Source: Deltaproteobacteria bacterium HGW-Deltaproteobacteria-8
Lineage (GTDB): Bacteria > Desulfobacterota > Desulfovibrionia > Desulfovibrionales > Desulfovibrionaceae
DNA length: 64,000 nt
Reading direction: 5' to 3'
NCBI GenBank assembly: GCA_002840405.1
Contig: PHAR01000011.1
Coordinates: forward strand, 21,302 to 85,301
In this document: one piece after another, positions 16,974 through 25,914 of the stretch
Layout: every line of letters starts with the position of its first letter
Numbering within the stretch: the stretch's first letter is position 1
Made by a program: the position numbers and the translations under genes
The notes under the pieces: model-generated
What the model was told of the DNA's origin: nothing
Database searches by the model: none
The model's input: only the letters and a program-made list of their open reading frames with translations

Positions 16974-18194
16974 ATGCCCCAGTTTGCCGAGCGAGTGGCC
17001 AAGGCCCAGCGTTCCTTCATCCGCGAGATCCTGAAGGTCACCGCCGACCCCTCGGTCATCTCCTTTGCCGGAGGCCTGCCCAACCCGGCCTCCTTCCCCG
17101 TGGCCGAGATCGCCGCTGCCGCGGCCAAGGTGCTCTACGAGTCCGGCCCGAGCGCCCTGCAATACTCCACCACCGAGGGCTACAAGCCCCTGCGAGAGTG
17201 GATCGCCAACCGCTACCAGACCCGCATGGGCATGGACGTGGACCCCTCCGACATCCTCATCACCACCGGGTCCCAGCAGGCGCTCGACCTCGTGGCCAAG
17301 GTCGTGGTCAACGCGGGCGACACCGTGGTCATGGAAAAGCCCGGCTACCTGGGCGCCATCCAGGCCTTCACCATCTTTCGGCCCAGTTGGCGCTCCGTGC
17401 CCCTGCAGGACGACGGCCCGGACCTGGCCGCCCTGGAGCAGGCCCTGGACGGGGCCAAGCTCTTCTATGCCGTGACGAGCTTCCAGAACCCCTCGGGCCT
17501 GTCCTATTCCGAGGAGAAGCGCGCAGCCGTGGCCGAGCTCTTGCGCCATCGCAAGGTCTTCTTCCTTGAGGACGACCCCTACGGCGAGCTGCGCTTCAAG
17601 GGCCGCGCCCTGCCCCCGGTGTACAAACAGCGGCCTGAGAACTCCATGCTGCTCGGCACCTTCTCCAAGGTCGCGGCGCCGGGCTTCCGCCTGGGCTGGA
17701 TCGTGGCCAAGGGCGGGATCATGGAGCGCCTGGTCATCGCCAAGCAGGCCGCGGACCTGCACACCGGGTCGCTTGACCAGATGATCGTGCACCAGTTCCT
17801 GACAGACAACGATTTCGAGGCCCATGTGGCGCGCATCCGCGAGCTTTACGGCAACCAGTGCCGGGTCATGCAGGAGGCCATTGCGCGGCATTTCCCGAAA
17901 GACGTGCACGTGACCTCGCCCGAGGGCGGCATGTTCCTCTGGGCCACCCTGCCGGAGGGAGCCTCGTCCACGGAGCTGCTGCGCCTGGCCGTGGCGCGGA
18001 AGGTGGCCTTTGTGCCCGGCGCGGCCTTCTTCGTCGACGGCACGGGCGAGAACACCCTGCGGCTGAACTACTCCAATGCCGACGCCGCCACCATCGACGA
18101 GGGCATCCGGCGCCTGGCGCAGTGCATGGAGGCTTGCTTCCACGGCGTCCCGGCTGCGGAGGCCGAAATGCAGCGCGGCTGCCAGGACGGGTAG
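16974..18194 (+). CDS. PLP-dependent aminotransferase, fold type I (MocR/2-aminoadipate type)
   Basis: This 406-residue protein has the class I/II aminotransferase pattern: ISFAGGLPNPASFP near residue 25, LQYSTTEGYKPLREWIA, ITTGSQQALDLV, ENPSGLSY-like FQNPSGLSYS, and GTFSKVAAPGFRLGW with the PLP lysine at about residue 232, then the substrate arginine in NTLRLNYSN. This set matches the LysN/alpha-aminoadipate or valine-pyruvate-like aminotransferases that lack the MocR DNA-binding domain. Substrate cannot be fixed. An AAGGAG site precedes the ATG, and the next gene starts 8 bases after the stop. Confidence 0.88.
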   Translation: MPQFAERVAKAQRSFIREILKVTADPSVISFAGGLPNPASFPVAEIAAAAAKVLYESGPSALQYSTTEGYKPLREWIANRYQTRMGMDVDPSDILITTGSQQALDLVAKVVVNAGDTVVMEKPGYLGAIQAFTIFRPSWRSVPLQDDGPDLAALEQALDGAKLFYAVTSFQNPSGLSYSEEKRAAVAELLRHRKVFFLEDDPYGELRFKGRALPPVYKQRPENSMLLGTFSKVAAPGFRLGWIVAKGGIMERLVIAKQAADLHTGSLDQMIVHQFLTDNDFEAHVARIRELYGNQCRVMQEAIARHFPKDVHVTSPEGGMFLWATLPEGASSTELLRLAVARKVAFVPGAAFFVDGTGENTLRLNYSNADAATIDEGIRRLAQCMEACFHGVPAAEAEMQRGCQDG

Positions 18195-18201
18195 GAGGGC
18201 C

Positions 18202-19455
18202 ATGCCGCTCCTGAGCGACCTTGGGCAGCTGGCCCGCAAGCTCTCACGCCTGCGCCGCATGGCCCTGGCCGCAGTGTGGGCGTACAAGGTGCGCTCGTTC
18301 TTCGTCATCCTGGGCGTGGGCTTCGGCGTGGCCTCGCTCACGCTCATCGTCACCGCCGTGGACGGGGCCGAGCGCAAGGCCGTGGAGATCGTGGAGTGGT
18401 TCGGGCCGGACGCGGCCCTGGTCTTTGGCGGGAATTTCAAGAAGCAGGCCGTGGGCATGCGCATGAACACCCTGACCACGGACGACATCCGGGGCATCCG
18501 GCAGTCGCTGCCGGGCGCGTACCTGGTGGTGCCCATGCGCGCCAAGTCCGAGGTGCCCTTGAAGTACCAGGACGCCTCCACGCCCGGCACAATGGTGGTG
18601 GGCGCCACCGAGGGCTATGCCAGCGCCTGGAACTGGCCCCTGGTGGAGGGCCGCGACCTCTCGGAGGAGGACGTGCGCCTGGGCGCGCGCGTGGCCATAT
18701 TGGGCGACAAGCCCGCGCGCGAGCTCTTTGGCGAGTCCTCGCCCATCGGCCGCACCTTCATGGTCGACAAGTTCCAGGTGCAGGTTATCGGGCGGCTCAA
18801 GTACCGTGGGGCCTCGGGCGGCGGCGGCGACATCGACGACCGCATCGTCATGCCCATCACCACGCTCACCGCGCGCTTCAACATGGACCGGCGCTATTTC
18901 CGGGCCATGCGCATCAAGTTCCTGGAGCCGCAGCGCATGGCCGCCCACACCGAGAACCTGCGCTCGTTCCTGCGCATGACGCACAAGCTTGAGCCAAGCC
19001 AGGACGACGACTTCAGCATCATCACCGCCGACGAGGTGCTGAAGTTCCTCTCGGTCTTCAAGGGCGGGCTGATGGCCTTCCTGGGCGTCACCGCAGCCTC
19101 GGCCATGACCGTGGGCGGGTTCGTGCTGGCCAACCTGTTCTCCATCAGCGTGAGCGAGAGAAGCCGCGAGATCGGGCTCAAGAAGGCCGTGGGCGCGACC
19201 CGGCAGGACATCCTGCTGCAGTTCCTCATGGAGGCTGCGGTGCTGACGGCCGTGGGCGGGCTGGTGGGGCTGGGGCTGGGGTTGGGCCTGGGGCAGCTGT
19301 TGACGCGCCTGGGCATGCTGCAGATTTTGTTCTCGTGGAAGGTGTTCTTTTTATCCCTGGCCAGCGCCGTGGGCATTGGGGTGGTATTTGGCCTGAAGCC
19401 CGCGCGCCAGGCCGCCGTGCTCGACCCCATCGCGGCCCTGCGCGGTGAGGGATAG
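18202..19455 (+). CDS. ABC-transporter permease, FtsX/MacB type
   Basis: This protein is 417 residues from the ATG at 18202 with GGAGG upstream. It has one N-terminal membrane helix (FFVILGVGFGVASLTLIVTAV), a large periplasmic MacB_PCD-like domain (about residues 50-270), and a C-terminal FtsX domain with three helices. The coupling region reads SVSERSREIGLKKAVGATRQDIL, typical of MacB/LolC permeases. These work with a cognate ATPase in mechanotransmission, efflux or lipoprotein release. No ATPase or periplasmic adaptor lies beside it, so the ATPase must be encoded elsewhere. It is translationally close to the aminotransferase gene, probably coincidental. Confidence 0.85.
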   Translation: MPLLSDLGQLARKLSRLRRMALAAVWAYKVRSFFVILGVGFGVASLTLIVTAVDGAERKAVEIVEWFGPDAALVFGGNFKKQAVGMRMNTLTTDDIRGIRQSLPGAYLVVPMRAKSEVPLKYQDASTPGTMVVGATEGYASAWNWPLVEGRDLSEEDVRLGARVAILGDKPARELFGESSPIGRTFMVDKFQVQVIGRLKYRGASGGGGDIDDRIVMPITTLTARFNMDRRYFRAMRIKFLEPQRMAAHTENLRSFLRMTHKLEPSQDDDFSIITADEVLKFLSVFKGGLMAFLGVTAASAMTVGGFVLANLFSISVSERSREIGLKKAVGATRQDILLQFLMEAAVLTAVGGLVGLGLGLGLGQLLTRLGMLQILFSWKVFFLSLASAVGIGVVFGLKPARQAAVLDPIAALRGEG

Positions 19456-19602
19456 AGGGCCTGGCGCGAAGTTTTCTGCAAAAACCGTTTGACAGCCGTG
19501 GCTACGCGTGGCAAAGGGTTTTCTCCGTGGCGGGCAGCCAACGGAAACGCGCTCAGGACAGCCCCTGAAAACGTTTCTAGACAGGGCCGCTCAAGATACT
19601 CC

Positions 19603-19678
19603 GGGCGGATAGCTCAGCTGGCAGAGCATCGGCCTTACAAGCCGGAGGTCACAGGTTCGAGCCCTGTTCCGCCTACCA
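19603..19678 (+). tRNA. tRNA-Val (anticodon UAC)
   Basis: A 76-base cloverleaf. Acceptor arms GGGCGGA/TCCGCCT, D-stem GCTC/GAGC, anticodon loop CTTACAA giving UAC, T-arm ACAGG-TTCGAGC-CCTGT, discriminator A and an encoded CCA. The anticodon reads GUA and other GUN valine codons. Confidence 0.95.
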
Positions 19679-19693
19679 TGGATTTCACAGTGC

Positions 19694-19770
19694 GGAGTGG
19701 TAGTTAAGCTGGTTATAACGCCGGCCTGTCACGTCGGAGGCCGCGGGTTCAAGTCCCGTCCACTCCGCCA
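19694..19770 (+). tRNA. tRNA-Asp (anticodon GUC)
   Basis: A 77-base cloverleaf 15 bases after tRNA-Val. Acceptor arms GGAGTGG/CCACTCC, anticodon loop CTGTCAC giving GUC, T-arm GCGGG-TTCAAGT-CCCGT, discriminator G and encoded CCA. It shares a transcript with tRNA-Val. Confidence 0.95.
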
Positions 19771-19781
19771 AAACACACCAA

Positions 19782-19813
19782 GGGTCGAACTCGCAAGGGT
19801 TCGGCCCTTTTTC
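19782..19813 (+). terminator. Terminator of the tRNA unit
   Basis: GGGTCGAAC pairs with GTTCGGCCC and is followed by a T-run, 11 bases after the tRNA-Asp CCA. From here to 20052 (about 240 bases) no gene is seen; it is a mix of AT-rich and purine-rich sequence. Confidence 0.75.
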
Positions 19814-20052
19814 GTTGTGCCGCCACGCCCGTCCGGATTTTGTCCCTGTATATGTCCCTGCCAACGGATCGGGAACGTTTGGCTTCTGGCGAAGTCTAGA
19901 CTTTTCGTGTCCCGATTTTTGTCAACGCGTGTGGCAACTTCTTGCCGCGCCATTGGCGTGAGCAAAAACGGGAGGGCAAAAGGAGAGGATAGGGTCGAGA
20001 GGGCAAGGGGAGAGTAGGCAGGGGGAGAGGAGAAAAGGCCGGGCCAGTGGCT

Positions 20053-20820
20053 CTACTGCTTCAAAAACCTTTGCAGCGCGGCCTCAAGGTTCTCCAGGGG
20101 CACCGTTGTGTCCAGGCAGGGGCCAAAGGGCCGCTCGTTCAGCACGCCGAAGACCGGCAAAGGGTAGGCGTCCTGGATGCCGCTGGAGAGGTCGCGGTAG
20201 CAGGCCACGGCGATGATCACCTTGGGCCGCTTGTCCACCACGATGCGCCGGGCGATGGTGCCGCCCGTGGCCACGGCCAGGTGCACCCCGTAGCGGTCGC
20301 GAAGCGCCAGCAGGCCGGTGATGGGGCACAAGCCGCAGCGCTTGCAGTTGTCCACGTCGTGGGTCAGGCGCATCTCGCAGCGGCTGTTCTGCAGGCAGTG
20401 CGGCATGAGCAGCAGGATGCGCTCGGGCGGGAAGCGCCCCAGCTCGCGTAGCACCATCTCGTTGTTGACCTTGATGAAGGAGGTGTGGATGTCCTCCTTG
20501 GAGAATCCGAGCGCCCGGCCCAGCAGGCTCATCATGGGCACCAAGAGCTTCACCGTGACCCCGCGCACGCGCCGGGCCAGGGGCAGGGGGCGCGGCAGGA
20601 CCACGCTCAAGAGCAGGCCCAGGCCGGCCCAGAGCACCAGCACGAAGAGCAGGCCCACGATGACGCCCAGCACCCACGGCGCGTACGGGTGGATGTTCTT
20701 CAGGCCCACGTAGGGCACCACCCAGAGCAGCACCAACAGCGCGCAGACCAGGACGCAGGTCCCAGCGATGAGGCCGATGAACAGGCGCTTGCGCGTGGTG
20801 CCGAACCCGGAGGTGTCCAT
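20053..20820 (-). CDS. DUF116 membrane-anchored Cys-rich protein
   Basis: This protein is 255 residues from the ATG at 20820, with GGAG seven bases upstream. Residues 10-75 hold two hydrophobic helices. The soluble domain has the DUF116 signature: LLLMPHCLQNSRCEMR, then CKRCGLCPITGLLALRDRYG, and LAVATGGTIARRIV with ACYRDLSSGI. The clustered Cys suggest an Fe-S or zinc site. DUF116 function is unknown, but the gene commonly sits beside fmt in delta-type anaerobes, as here (16 bases after fmt). Its place at the end of a translation operon hints at a role linked to formyl or one-carbon chemistry; this is inference. Confidence 0.82.
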   Translation of the reverse strand: MDTSGFGTTRKRLFIGLIAGTCVLVCALLVLLWVVPYVGLKNIHPYAPWVLGVIVGLLFVLVLWAGLGLLLSVVLPRPLPLARRVRGVTVKLLVPMMSLLGRALGFSKEDIHTSFIKVNNEMVLRELGRFPPERILLLMPHCLQNSRCEMRLTHDVDNCKRCGLCPITGLLALRDRYGVHLAVATGGTIARRIVVDKRPKVIIAVACYRDLSSGIQDAYPLPVFGVLNERPFGPCLDTTVPLENLEAALQRFLKQ

Positions 20821-20836
20821 GTGCCGCTCCGGGGCC

Positions 20837-21883
20837 TTAGCCCTGGCAGGTGTTCTTGAGGTAGCCGCAGGCAAAGGAGGGGGCGTCCTGGGGCTTCTTG
20901 CCCTGGGGCGTCACGCGCGGGGTCAGGTAGGCCTTGTCCGCGCAGGCGATGGCCAGATATTTGCCGTCCTGACCGTCCACCACGCCCAGGATGGTTCCCG
21001 GCGTTGTGCCTGCGGGCAGCTCGCCGCCGACCTTGCCCGGCTCGATGGTCAGGGTGAGGGTCTTGTCAGAGGGCTGCTTCCACTCGAAATACGCGCCCGG
21101 CCAGGGGTGCATGGCCCGGATGTGCCGGTTCAGGGTCTCGGCCTCGGCGTTCCAGTCGATGCGGCCCTCGTCCTTGTTCAGCTTGGGCGCGTACGTCACG
21201 CGTGCCTCGTCCTGGGGCATATTCAGCAGCCGCCCCTGGGGGAGACGCGTCAGGGCCTCCAGCAGGGTCTCAGCGCCCATCTCCGCGAGTTCGTCGTGCA
21301 GGGTGCCTGCGTGGTCGGTGTCCGCGATGCGCAGGGCGCGCTGCAAGAGGATCGGCCCGGAGTCGAGCCCCAGCAGCATGCGCATGATGGTGATGCCCGT
21401 GGCCTTGTCCCCGGCCTGGAGGGCACGCTGGATGGGCGCGGCCCCGCGCCAGCGCGGCAGGAGCGAGGCGTGGACATTGACGGGCATGAGCCTGGCCGCG
21501 TCGAGCACGGCCTGGGGCAGGATGAGCCCGTAGGCCGCCACCACCAGCACGTCGGGCGCGAGCTCGCGCAGGGCGGCCACGTCGGCCTGGTCCTTGAAAT
21601 TGAGCGGCTGGCGCACTTCCACGCCCGCCTCCAGCGCGGCCAGCTTCACGGGCGAGGGCTTGGGCTCCCGGCCACGGCCAGAGGGCCGGTCGGGCTGGGT
21701 GTAGACGCAGAGCACCTCCGCGCCGGGCCAGCCGAGCAGGCGGCGCAGGATAACGGCCGCGAAGTCCGGGGTGCCCATGAAGACCACGCGCAGGGGCGGC
21801 TTCGGATAGCTCTGCTCCGGCCCCGCGTTGTTGACTTCGATGTCCCCGCCGAGAGGGTCTTCGACGGTCAGTCCTTCTTCCAT
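20837..21883 (-). CDS. fmt: Methionyl-tRNA formyltransferase
   Basis: This protein is 348 residues from an ATG at 21883 that overlaps the end of def by 16 bases. Motifs include VVFMGTPDFAA (about residues 32-42), VVAAYGLILPQAVLD, NVHASLLPRWRGAAPIQRAL with the formyl-transfer Asn/His region, and the HP-LD-like GLDSGPILLQ. Fmt transfers formyl from 10-formyl-THF to initiator Met-tRNA. The N-terminus is about 25 residues longer than usual, so a later start is possible, but no better site is seen. def upstream removes the formyl group, the usual def-fmt pair. Confidence 0.93.
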   Translation of the reverse strand: MEEGLTVEDPLGGDIEVNNAGPEQSYPKPPLRVVFMGTPDFAAVILRRLLGWPGAEVLCVYTQPDRPSGRGREPKPSPVKLAALEAGVEVRQPLNFKDQADVAALRELAPDVLVVAAYGLILPQAVLDAARLMPVNVHASLLPRWRGAAPIQRALQAGDKATGITIMRMLLGLDSGPILLQRALRIADTDHAGTLHDELAEMGAETLLEALTRLPQGRLLNMPQDEARVTYAPKLNKDEGRIDWNAEAETLNRHIRAMHPWPGAYFEWKQPSDKTLTLTIEPGKVGGELPAGTTPGTILGVVDGQDGKYLAIACADKAYLTPRVTPQGKKPQDAPSFACGYLKNTCQG

Positions 21884-22371
21884 TTCTTGACCTTGGTGTC
21901 GTACATGGTGCGCTTGAGGCGGCTGGCGTGGTTGACCAGGGTCTTGCCTTCCAGGTGGTCGCACTCGTGCTGCAGGATGATGGCGAGCAGGCCCTCGGCC
22001 TTGATCTCGATGTCCTCGCCTTTTTCGTTCAGGCCGCGCACGGTGACGTTCTCAAAGCGCTTGACCATGCAGGTGAAGGTCGGGAGGCTCAGGCAGGACT
22101 CCTCGGACTCCTTGCTCCCGGAGCAGTCCGAGAACACCGGGTTCAGGATCACCAGCGGGTTCTTGCGCTCCTTGGGGCCGGTCTCGTCGATGGTGATGAG
22201 CCGGAGGCAGTGGCCCACCTGGGGCGCGGCCAAGCCCACGCCGTCGCTCTCGTACATGGTCTGCACCATGTCGGCCATGAGCTGCTTGATCTCGGGCGTG
22301 ATCTCGGCCACGGGCTCGGCCTTCTTGGCCAGCACCGGGTCCGGGTAGGTGAGGATGGGCAGTTTCGCCAT
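21868..22371 (-). CDS. def: Peptide deformylase
   Basis: This protein is 167 residues from the ATG at 22371. All three PDF motifs are present: GVGLAAPQVG (44-53), EESCLS with metal ligand Cys93, and QHECDH with His135, Glu136 and His139. It removes the N-formyl group from nascent proteins. It starts 9 bases after the aspS stop and overlaps fmt, so translation is probably coupled. The C-terminus is Lys-rich, which may help ribosome binding. Confidence 0.95.
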   Translation of the reverse strand: MAKLPILTYPDPVLAKKAEPVAEITPEIKQLMADMVQTMYESDGVGLAAPQVGHCLRLITIDETGPKERKNPLVILNPVFSDCSGSKESEESCLSLPTFTCMVKRFENVTVRGLNEKGEDIEIKAEGLLAIILQHECDHLEGKTLVNHASRLKRTMYDTKVKKWKKD

Positions 22372-22379
22372 ATGCTTTT

Positions 22380-24263
22380 CTAGGCCTCTTCCTTTTTGAC
22401 TTCGGCGTTCTCCGCCACCTTCTCGCGCAGGGCAATTCCCAACTCGCGCAGCTGCTTCTTGCCGACCACGTTGGGCGCTTCGGTCATGAGGCAGGTGGCC
22501 TTCTGGGTCTTGGGGAAGGCGATGACGTCGCGGATCGACTTCGCGCCCGTCAGAATCATGATAATGCGGTCCAGGCCAAAGGCAATGCCGCCATGGGGGG
22601 GCGCGCCGAATTTCAGGGCCTCGATGAGGAACCCGAACTTCTCCTCGGCCTCGTCGTCCGCAATGCCCAGCGCGCTGAACATGGCCTTCTGCGCAGCGGG
22701 CGTGTGGATGCGGATGGAGCCGCCGCCGATTTCGCTTCCGTTCAGCACCAGGTCGTAGGCCCGGGCCAAGGCTCCACCCGGATCGCTGGCGATGGTGTCC
22801 ATCTGGCCGGGCTGGGGCGAGGTGAAGGGGTGGTGCTTGGCCACCCAGCGCTTGTCCTCGGCGTCGTATTCGAGCAGCGGGAAGTCCGTGACCCAGAGCG
22901 GGGCAAAGGCCTTCTCGTCGATGAGGCCGAAGCGCTCGCCCACCTTGAGCCGCAGGTTGCCCAGCGAGGCGTTGGCGACGTCTTCGCTTGCTGCCTGGAA
23001 GAACACGATGTCGCCGGGGACCATGCCCAGGCGCTCGGCCAGCTTGGCCTTTTCCTCGTCGGAGAAGAACTTGACGATGGGCGACTGCCACTCGCCGTCC
23101 TCTTTCACCTTGATCCAGGCCAGGCCCTGCGCGCCGTAGATCTTCACGAACTCGGTATAGTCGTCAATCTCCTTGCGCGAGAGCTCCAGGCCGCCGGGCA
23201 CGCGCATGGCTTTCAGGCAGGGCGCGGCTGCAAAGACCTTGAACCCGCCGCCCGCGAAGATGTCCTTCACGTCCTGGAGGCGAAGTTCGAAGCGCACGTC
23301 CGGCTTGTCCGAGCCGTAGTCGTCCATGGCCTGCTTGTAGGTCATGCGCGGGAAGGCGGCGGGAAGCGCAGCATTGATGGTCTCGGCAAAGAGCGTGCGC
23401 ACCAGGCCCTCGGCCATGCCCATGATCTGCTCCTCGTCCGGGAAGCTCATCTCGATGTCGATCTGGGTGAACTCGGGCTGGCGGTCGGCGCGCAGGTCCT
23501 CGTCGCGGAAGCACTTGACGATCTGGAAGTAGCGGTCCAGGCCGGAGACCATGAGCAGCTGCTTGAAGATCTGCGGGGACTGCGGCAGGGCGTAGAACAT
23601 GCCCTGGCTCATGCGGCTGGGCACCAGGAAGTCGCGCGCCCCTTCGGGGGTCGATTTCGTGAGCACGGGGGTCTCGATCTCCAGAAAGCCGAGGGCGTCG
23701 AGGTAGCGGCGCACGCTCTGGGCGGCCTTGTTGCGCAGGATGAGGTTCTTGGCCAGGCGGGGGCGGCGCAGGTCCAGGTAGCGGTATTTGAGGCGCAGCA
23801 TCTCGCTGGCGTCCACGCGGTCCTCGATGGGGAACGGCGGGGTGTCGCTGGTGTTCAGGAGCTTCCAGTCGTTGACGTAGACCTCGATCTCGCCGGTGTG
23901 CATGCCGGGGTTGGCCATGCCTTCGGGCCTGCGGCGCACGATGCCGCGCAGGGCGCAGACATACTCGATGCGGATGGCGTGGGCGCGCTCGTGGGCCTCC
24001 ACGGCCTCTGGCGCGCCTTCCGGGCTGAACACGGTCTGGGTCAGGCCCTCGCGGTCGCGCAGGTCGATGAAGATGAGCCCGCCGTGGTCGCGCCGGAACT
24101 GCACCCAGCCCATGAGGGTCACTTCCTGGTCCATGTTGGCGGCCGTCAGCTCGTTGCAGTGGTGGCTGCGCTTCCAGCCGTCCAGGTCCTGGATGACCCG
24201 GTACTTGTCGTAGTCGCGCTCTTCACCGGGGGTGGAGCCGGGGGTCGTGGTCTGCTCAGTCAT
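22380..24263 (-). CDS. aspS: Aspartyl-tRNA synthetase
   Basis: This 627-residue protein has the bacterial AspRS layout: OB-fold anticodon domain (VTLMGWVQFRRDHGGLIFIDLRD near residues 48-70), class II motifs including RYLDLRRPRLAKNLILR, the GARDFLVPSR region, motif 2 FRDEDLRADRQPEFTQ, a GAD insertion, and motif 3 GIAFGLDRIIMIL. An N-terminal extension of about 25 residues makes it slightly longer than usual. Whether it discriminates Asp from Asn tRNA cannot be told here. It lies between hisS and def in the same leftward run. Confidence 0.94.
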   Translation of the reverse strand: MTEQTTTPGSTPGEERDYDKYRVIQDLDGWKRSHHCNELTAANMDQEVTLMGWVQFRRDHGGLIFIDLRDREGLTQTVFSPEGAPEAVEAHERAHAIRIEYVCALRGIVRRRPEGMANPGMHTGEIEVYVNDWKLLNTSDTPPFPIEDRVDASEMLRLKYRYLDLRRPRLAKNLILRNKAAQSVRRYLDALGFLEIETPVLTKSTPEGARDFLVPSRMSQGMFYALPQSPQIFKQLLMVSGLDRYFQIVKCFRDEDLRADRQPEFTQIDIEMSFPDEEQIMGMAEGLVRTLFAETINAALPAAFPRMTYKQAMDDYGSDKPDVRFELRLQDVKDIFAGGGFKVFAAAPCLKAMRVPGGLELSRKEIDDYTEFVKIYGAQGLAWIKVKEDGEWQSPIVKFFSDEEKAKLAERLGMVPGDIVFFQAASEDVANASLGNLRLKVGERFGLIDEKAFAPLWVTDFPLLEYDAEDKRWVAKHHPFTSPQPGQMDTIASDPGGALARAYDLVLNGSEIGGGSIRIHTPAAQKAMFSALGIADDEAEEKFGFLIEALKFGAPPHGGIAFGLDRIIMILTGAKSIRDVIAFPKTQKATCLMTEAPNVVGKKQLRELGIALREKVAENAEVKKEEA

Positions 24264-24329
24264 GTGTGTTCCTTTTCGAAAACGGATTCGCCGGGTGTGG
24301 CGGAGTATTCTCGCGTTGTGTTCCTGGGT

Positions 24330-25571
24330 CTAGTCGAAGGCGGCGATGTCGAGCTTGAGCTGCCCGCCGTCCTCCATGTCCTTCACGGTCACCTGGCCCG
24401 CATCGAGCTCGTCGGCGCCGAGGATGTAGCACTTTCTGGCCTTGATGCGCCCGGCGTGGCGCAGGCGGCTCTTCATGCTGCCGCTCTGGTAGTCGCACTC
24501 GCCGGAGAGCCCGCGTGCGCGCAGCTTGTGCGCCAGCAGGATGGCGGCGTTGACTGCGGCCGTGCCCTCGCGGGGGTCTGTCACGGCCAGGAAGAAGTCC
24601 GGCCTCGGGGCCTCGGGTTTTTCCATGAGCATGGCCAGACGTTCCATGCCGCAGGCAAAGCCCACGCCGGGCGCGTCCGGGCCGCCGAGCAGCTGCACCA
24701 GGCCGTCGTAACGGCCGCCGCCAGCCACGGCGGTCTGCGCGCCGATGGCACCGCTGGTGACCTCGAAGGTGGTGCGCTGGTAGTAGTCCAGCCCGCGCAC
24801 CAGGCGGGGATTCAGCGTGTACTTCAGGCCCGCGCGGTCGACGAGGGCCAGCACGGCCGCGAAGTGGTCGCGGCAGCTTGCGCAGGTGTGCTGGCCGATC
24901 TCCGGGGCGTCGGCCACCAGGGCCTTGCAGCCCGGGACCTTGCAGTCCAGCACGCGCAGGGGGTTGGTGTGCATGCGCCGGCGGCAGTCCTCGCAGAGCT
25001 TCTCGTGGTCGAGAGCCTCGAAATAGCTGGTCAGCGCCGCGCGGTAGTTCGGGCGGCACTCGCGGCAGCCCAGCGAGTTCAGCTCGAAGCAGAGGTCCGC
25101 AATGCCCAGGCTGGACAAAAAGTCCTCCAGCATGAGGATGACCTCGACGTCGGCCTGGGGCTCGCTTGACCCGATCAACTCGGCGTTGATCTGGTGGAAC
25201 TGGCGCATGCGGCCCTTTTGTGGGCGCTCGTAGCGGAACATGGGGCCAAAGGTGTACAAGCGCGTGGCGCGGCCGGGTTCGATGGCGCTGGCCTCGATGG
25301 CCGCGCGCAGCACCCCGGCCGTGGCCTCGGGCCGCAGGGTCAGGGAGCGGTCGCCACGGTCGGTGAAGGTGTACATTTCCTTGCCCACCACATCGGTGTC
25401 CTCGCCGATGCCCTTGGCGAAGAGCTCCGTGCGCTCCAGCACCGGGGTGCGCAGCTCGCCGAAACCGTAGCGGCCGAAGGTCTCGCGGGCCTGGGCCTCC
25501 ATGTGCGTGAAGCTCCGGGCGTCCTCGGGGAACAGGTCGGCAAAGCCTTTGATTTTCTGGATGGCGCTCAT
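24330..25571 (-). CDS. hisS: Histidyl-tRNA synthetase
   Basis: This protein is 413 residues from the ATG at 25571; a TTG three codons earlier is possible but lies in the ribosome-site region. Class II motifs are present: GFADLFPED, TLRPEATAGVLRA, motif 2 FRYERPQKGRMRQFHQ, the histidine-binding VRGLDYYQRTTFE, and motif 3 GVGFACGMERLAML. It charges tRNA-His. It is the first gene of the leftward hisS-aspS-def-fmt-DUF116 series and has a near-consensus promoter. Confidence 0.94.
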   Translation of the reverse strand: MSAIQKIKGFADLFPEDARSFTHMEAQARETFGRYGFGELRTPVLERTELFAKGIGEDTDVVGKEMYTFTDRGDRSLTLRPEATAGVLRAAIEASAIEPGRATRLYTFGPMFRYERPQKGRMRQFHQINAELIGSSEPQADVEVILMLEDFLSSLGIADLCFELNSLGCRECRPNYRAALTSYFEALDHEKLCEDCRRRMHTNPLRVLDCKVPGCKALVADAPEIGQHTCASCRDHFAAVLALVDRAGLKYTLNPRLVRGLDYYQRTTFEVTSGAIGAQTAVAGGGRYDGLVQLLGGPDAPGVGFACGMERLAMLMEKPEAPRPDFFLAVTDPREGTAAVNAAILLAHKLRARGLSGECDYQSGSMKSRLRHAGRIKARKCYILGADELDAGQVTVKDMEDGGQLKLDIAAFD

Positions 25572-25609
25572 GTCTTCCAATTTGGTTATTGAGGTTCCGA
25601 AAGGCGGGG

Positions 25610-25638
25610 AATATACCTTCCGGGAACAGCATTGTCAA
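25610..25638 (-). promoter_or_regulatory. Sigma-70 promoter of the hisS operon
   Basis: On the minus strand TTGACA (25638-25633), a 17-base spacer and TATATT (25615-25610) form a near-perfect promoter ending 38 bases before the hisS ATG. It shares a 103-base divergent gap with the tautomerase gene. Confidence 0.75.
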
Positions 25639-25674
25639 AACGACTCATCCACGTGAAACTCTTGGAGGAACCCC

Positions 25675-25878
25675 ATGCCCTACGTGAACATCAGGATCAC
25701 CCGCGACGGGGCCACGGCCGAACAGAAAGCCGCGCTCATCAAGGGCGTGACCGAGCTTCTGCGCGACACCCTGGGCAAGAACCCGGCCACCACGGTGGTC
25801 ACCATCGATGAGGTGGACACGGACAACTGGGGCATTGGCGGGGAGAGCGTGACGGCAAGGCGCAAGGCCGGGAAGTAG
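25675..25878 (+). CDS. 4-oxalocrotonate tautomerase family protein
   Basis: This 67-residue protein begins MPYVNIRITRDGATAEQK, leaving Pro2 as the N-terminal catalytic residue after Met removal, as in 4-OT and related tautomerases. The size and VTIDEVDTDNWGIGG segment fit the family, and Arg9 sits near the usual substrate-binding position. Bacterial members of this size form hexamers and act on enol/keto substrates; the substrate here is unknown. GGAGG precedes the ATG. It is monocistronic and divergent from hisS. Confidence 0.88.
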   Translation: MPYVNIRITRDGATAEQKAALIKGVTELLRDTLGKNPATTVVTIDEVDTDNWGIGGESVTARRKAGK

Positions 25879-25914
25879 CGGACCTGGGCCAGGCCGGAGG
25901 CCGGAAGCGCCGCG

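Noticed and set aside
19697..20017. A rightward frame and a leftward frame over tRNA-Asp that end in patterns like GGRGFKSRPL and SGRDLNPRPPT.
   Set aside because: These peptide strings are a known by-product of translating tRNA sequence, and there is no start signal.
19771..20052. Possible integrase or attachment site after the tRNA pair.
   Set aside because: No recombinase frame and no repeat of the tRNA 3' end were seen in the window.
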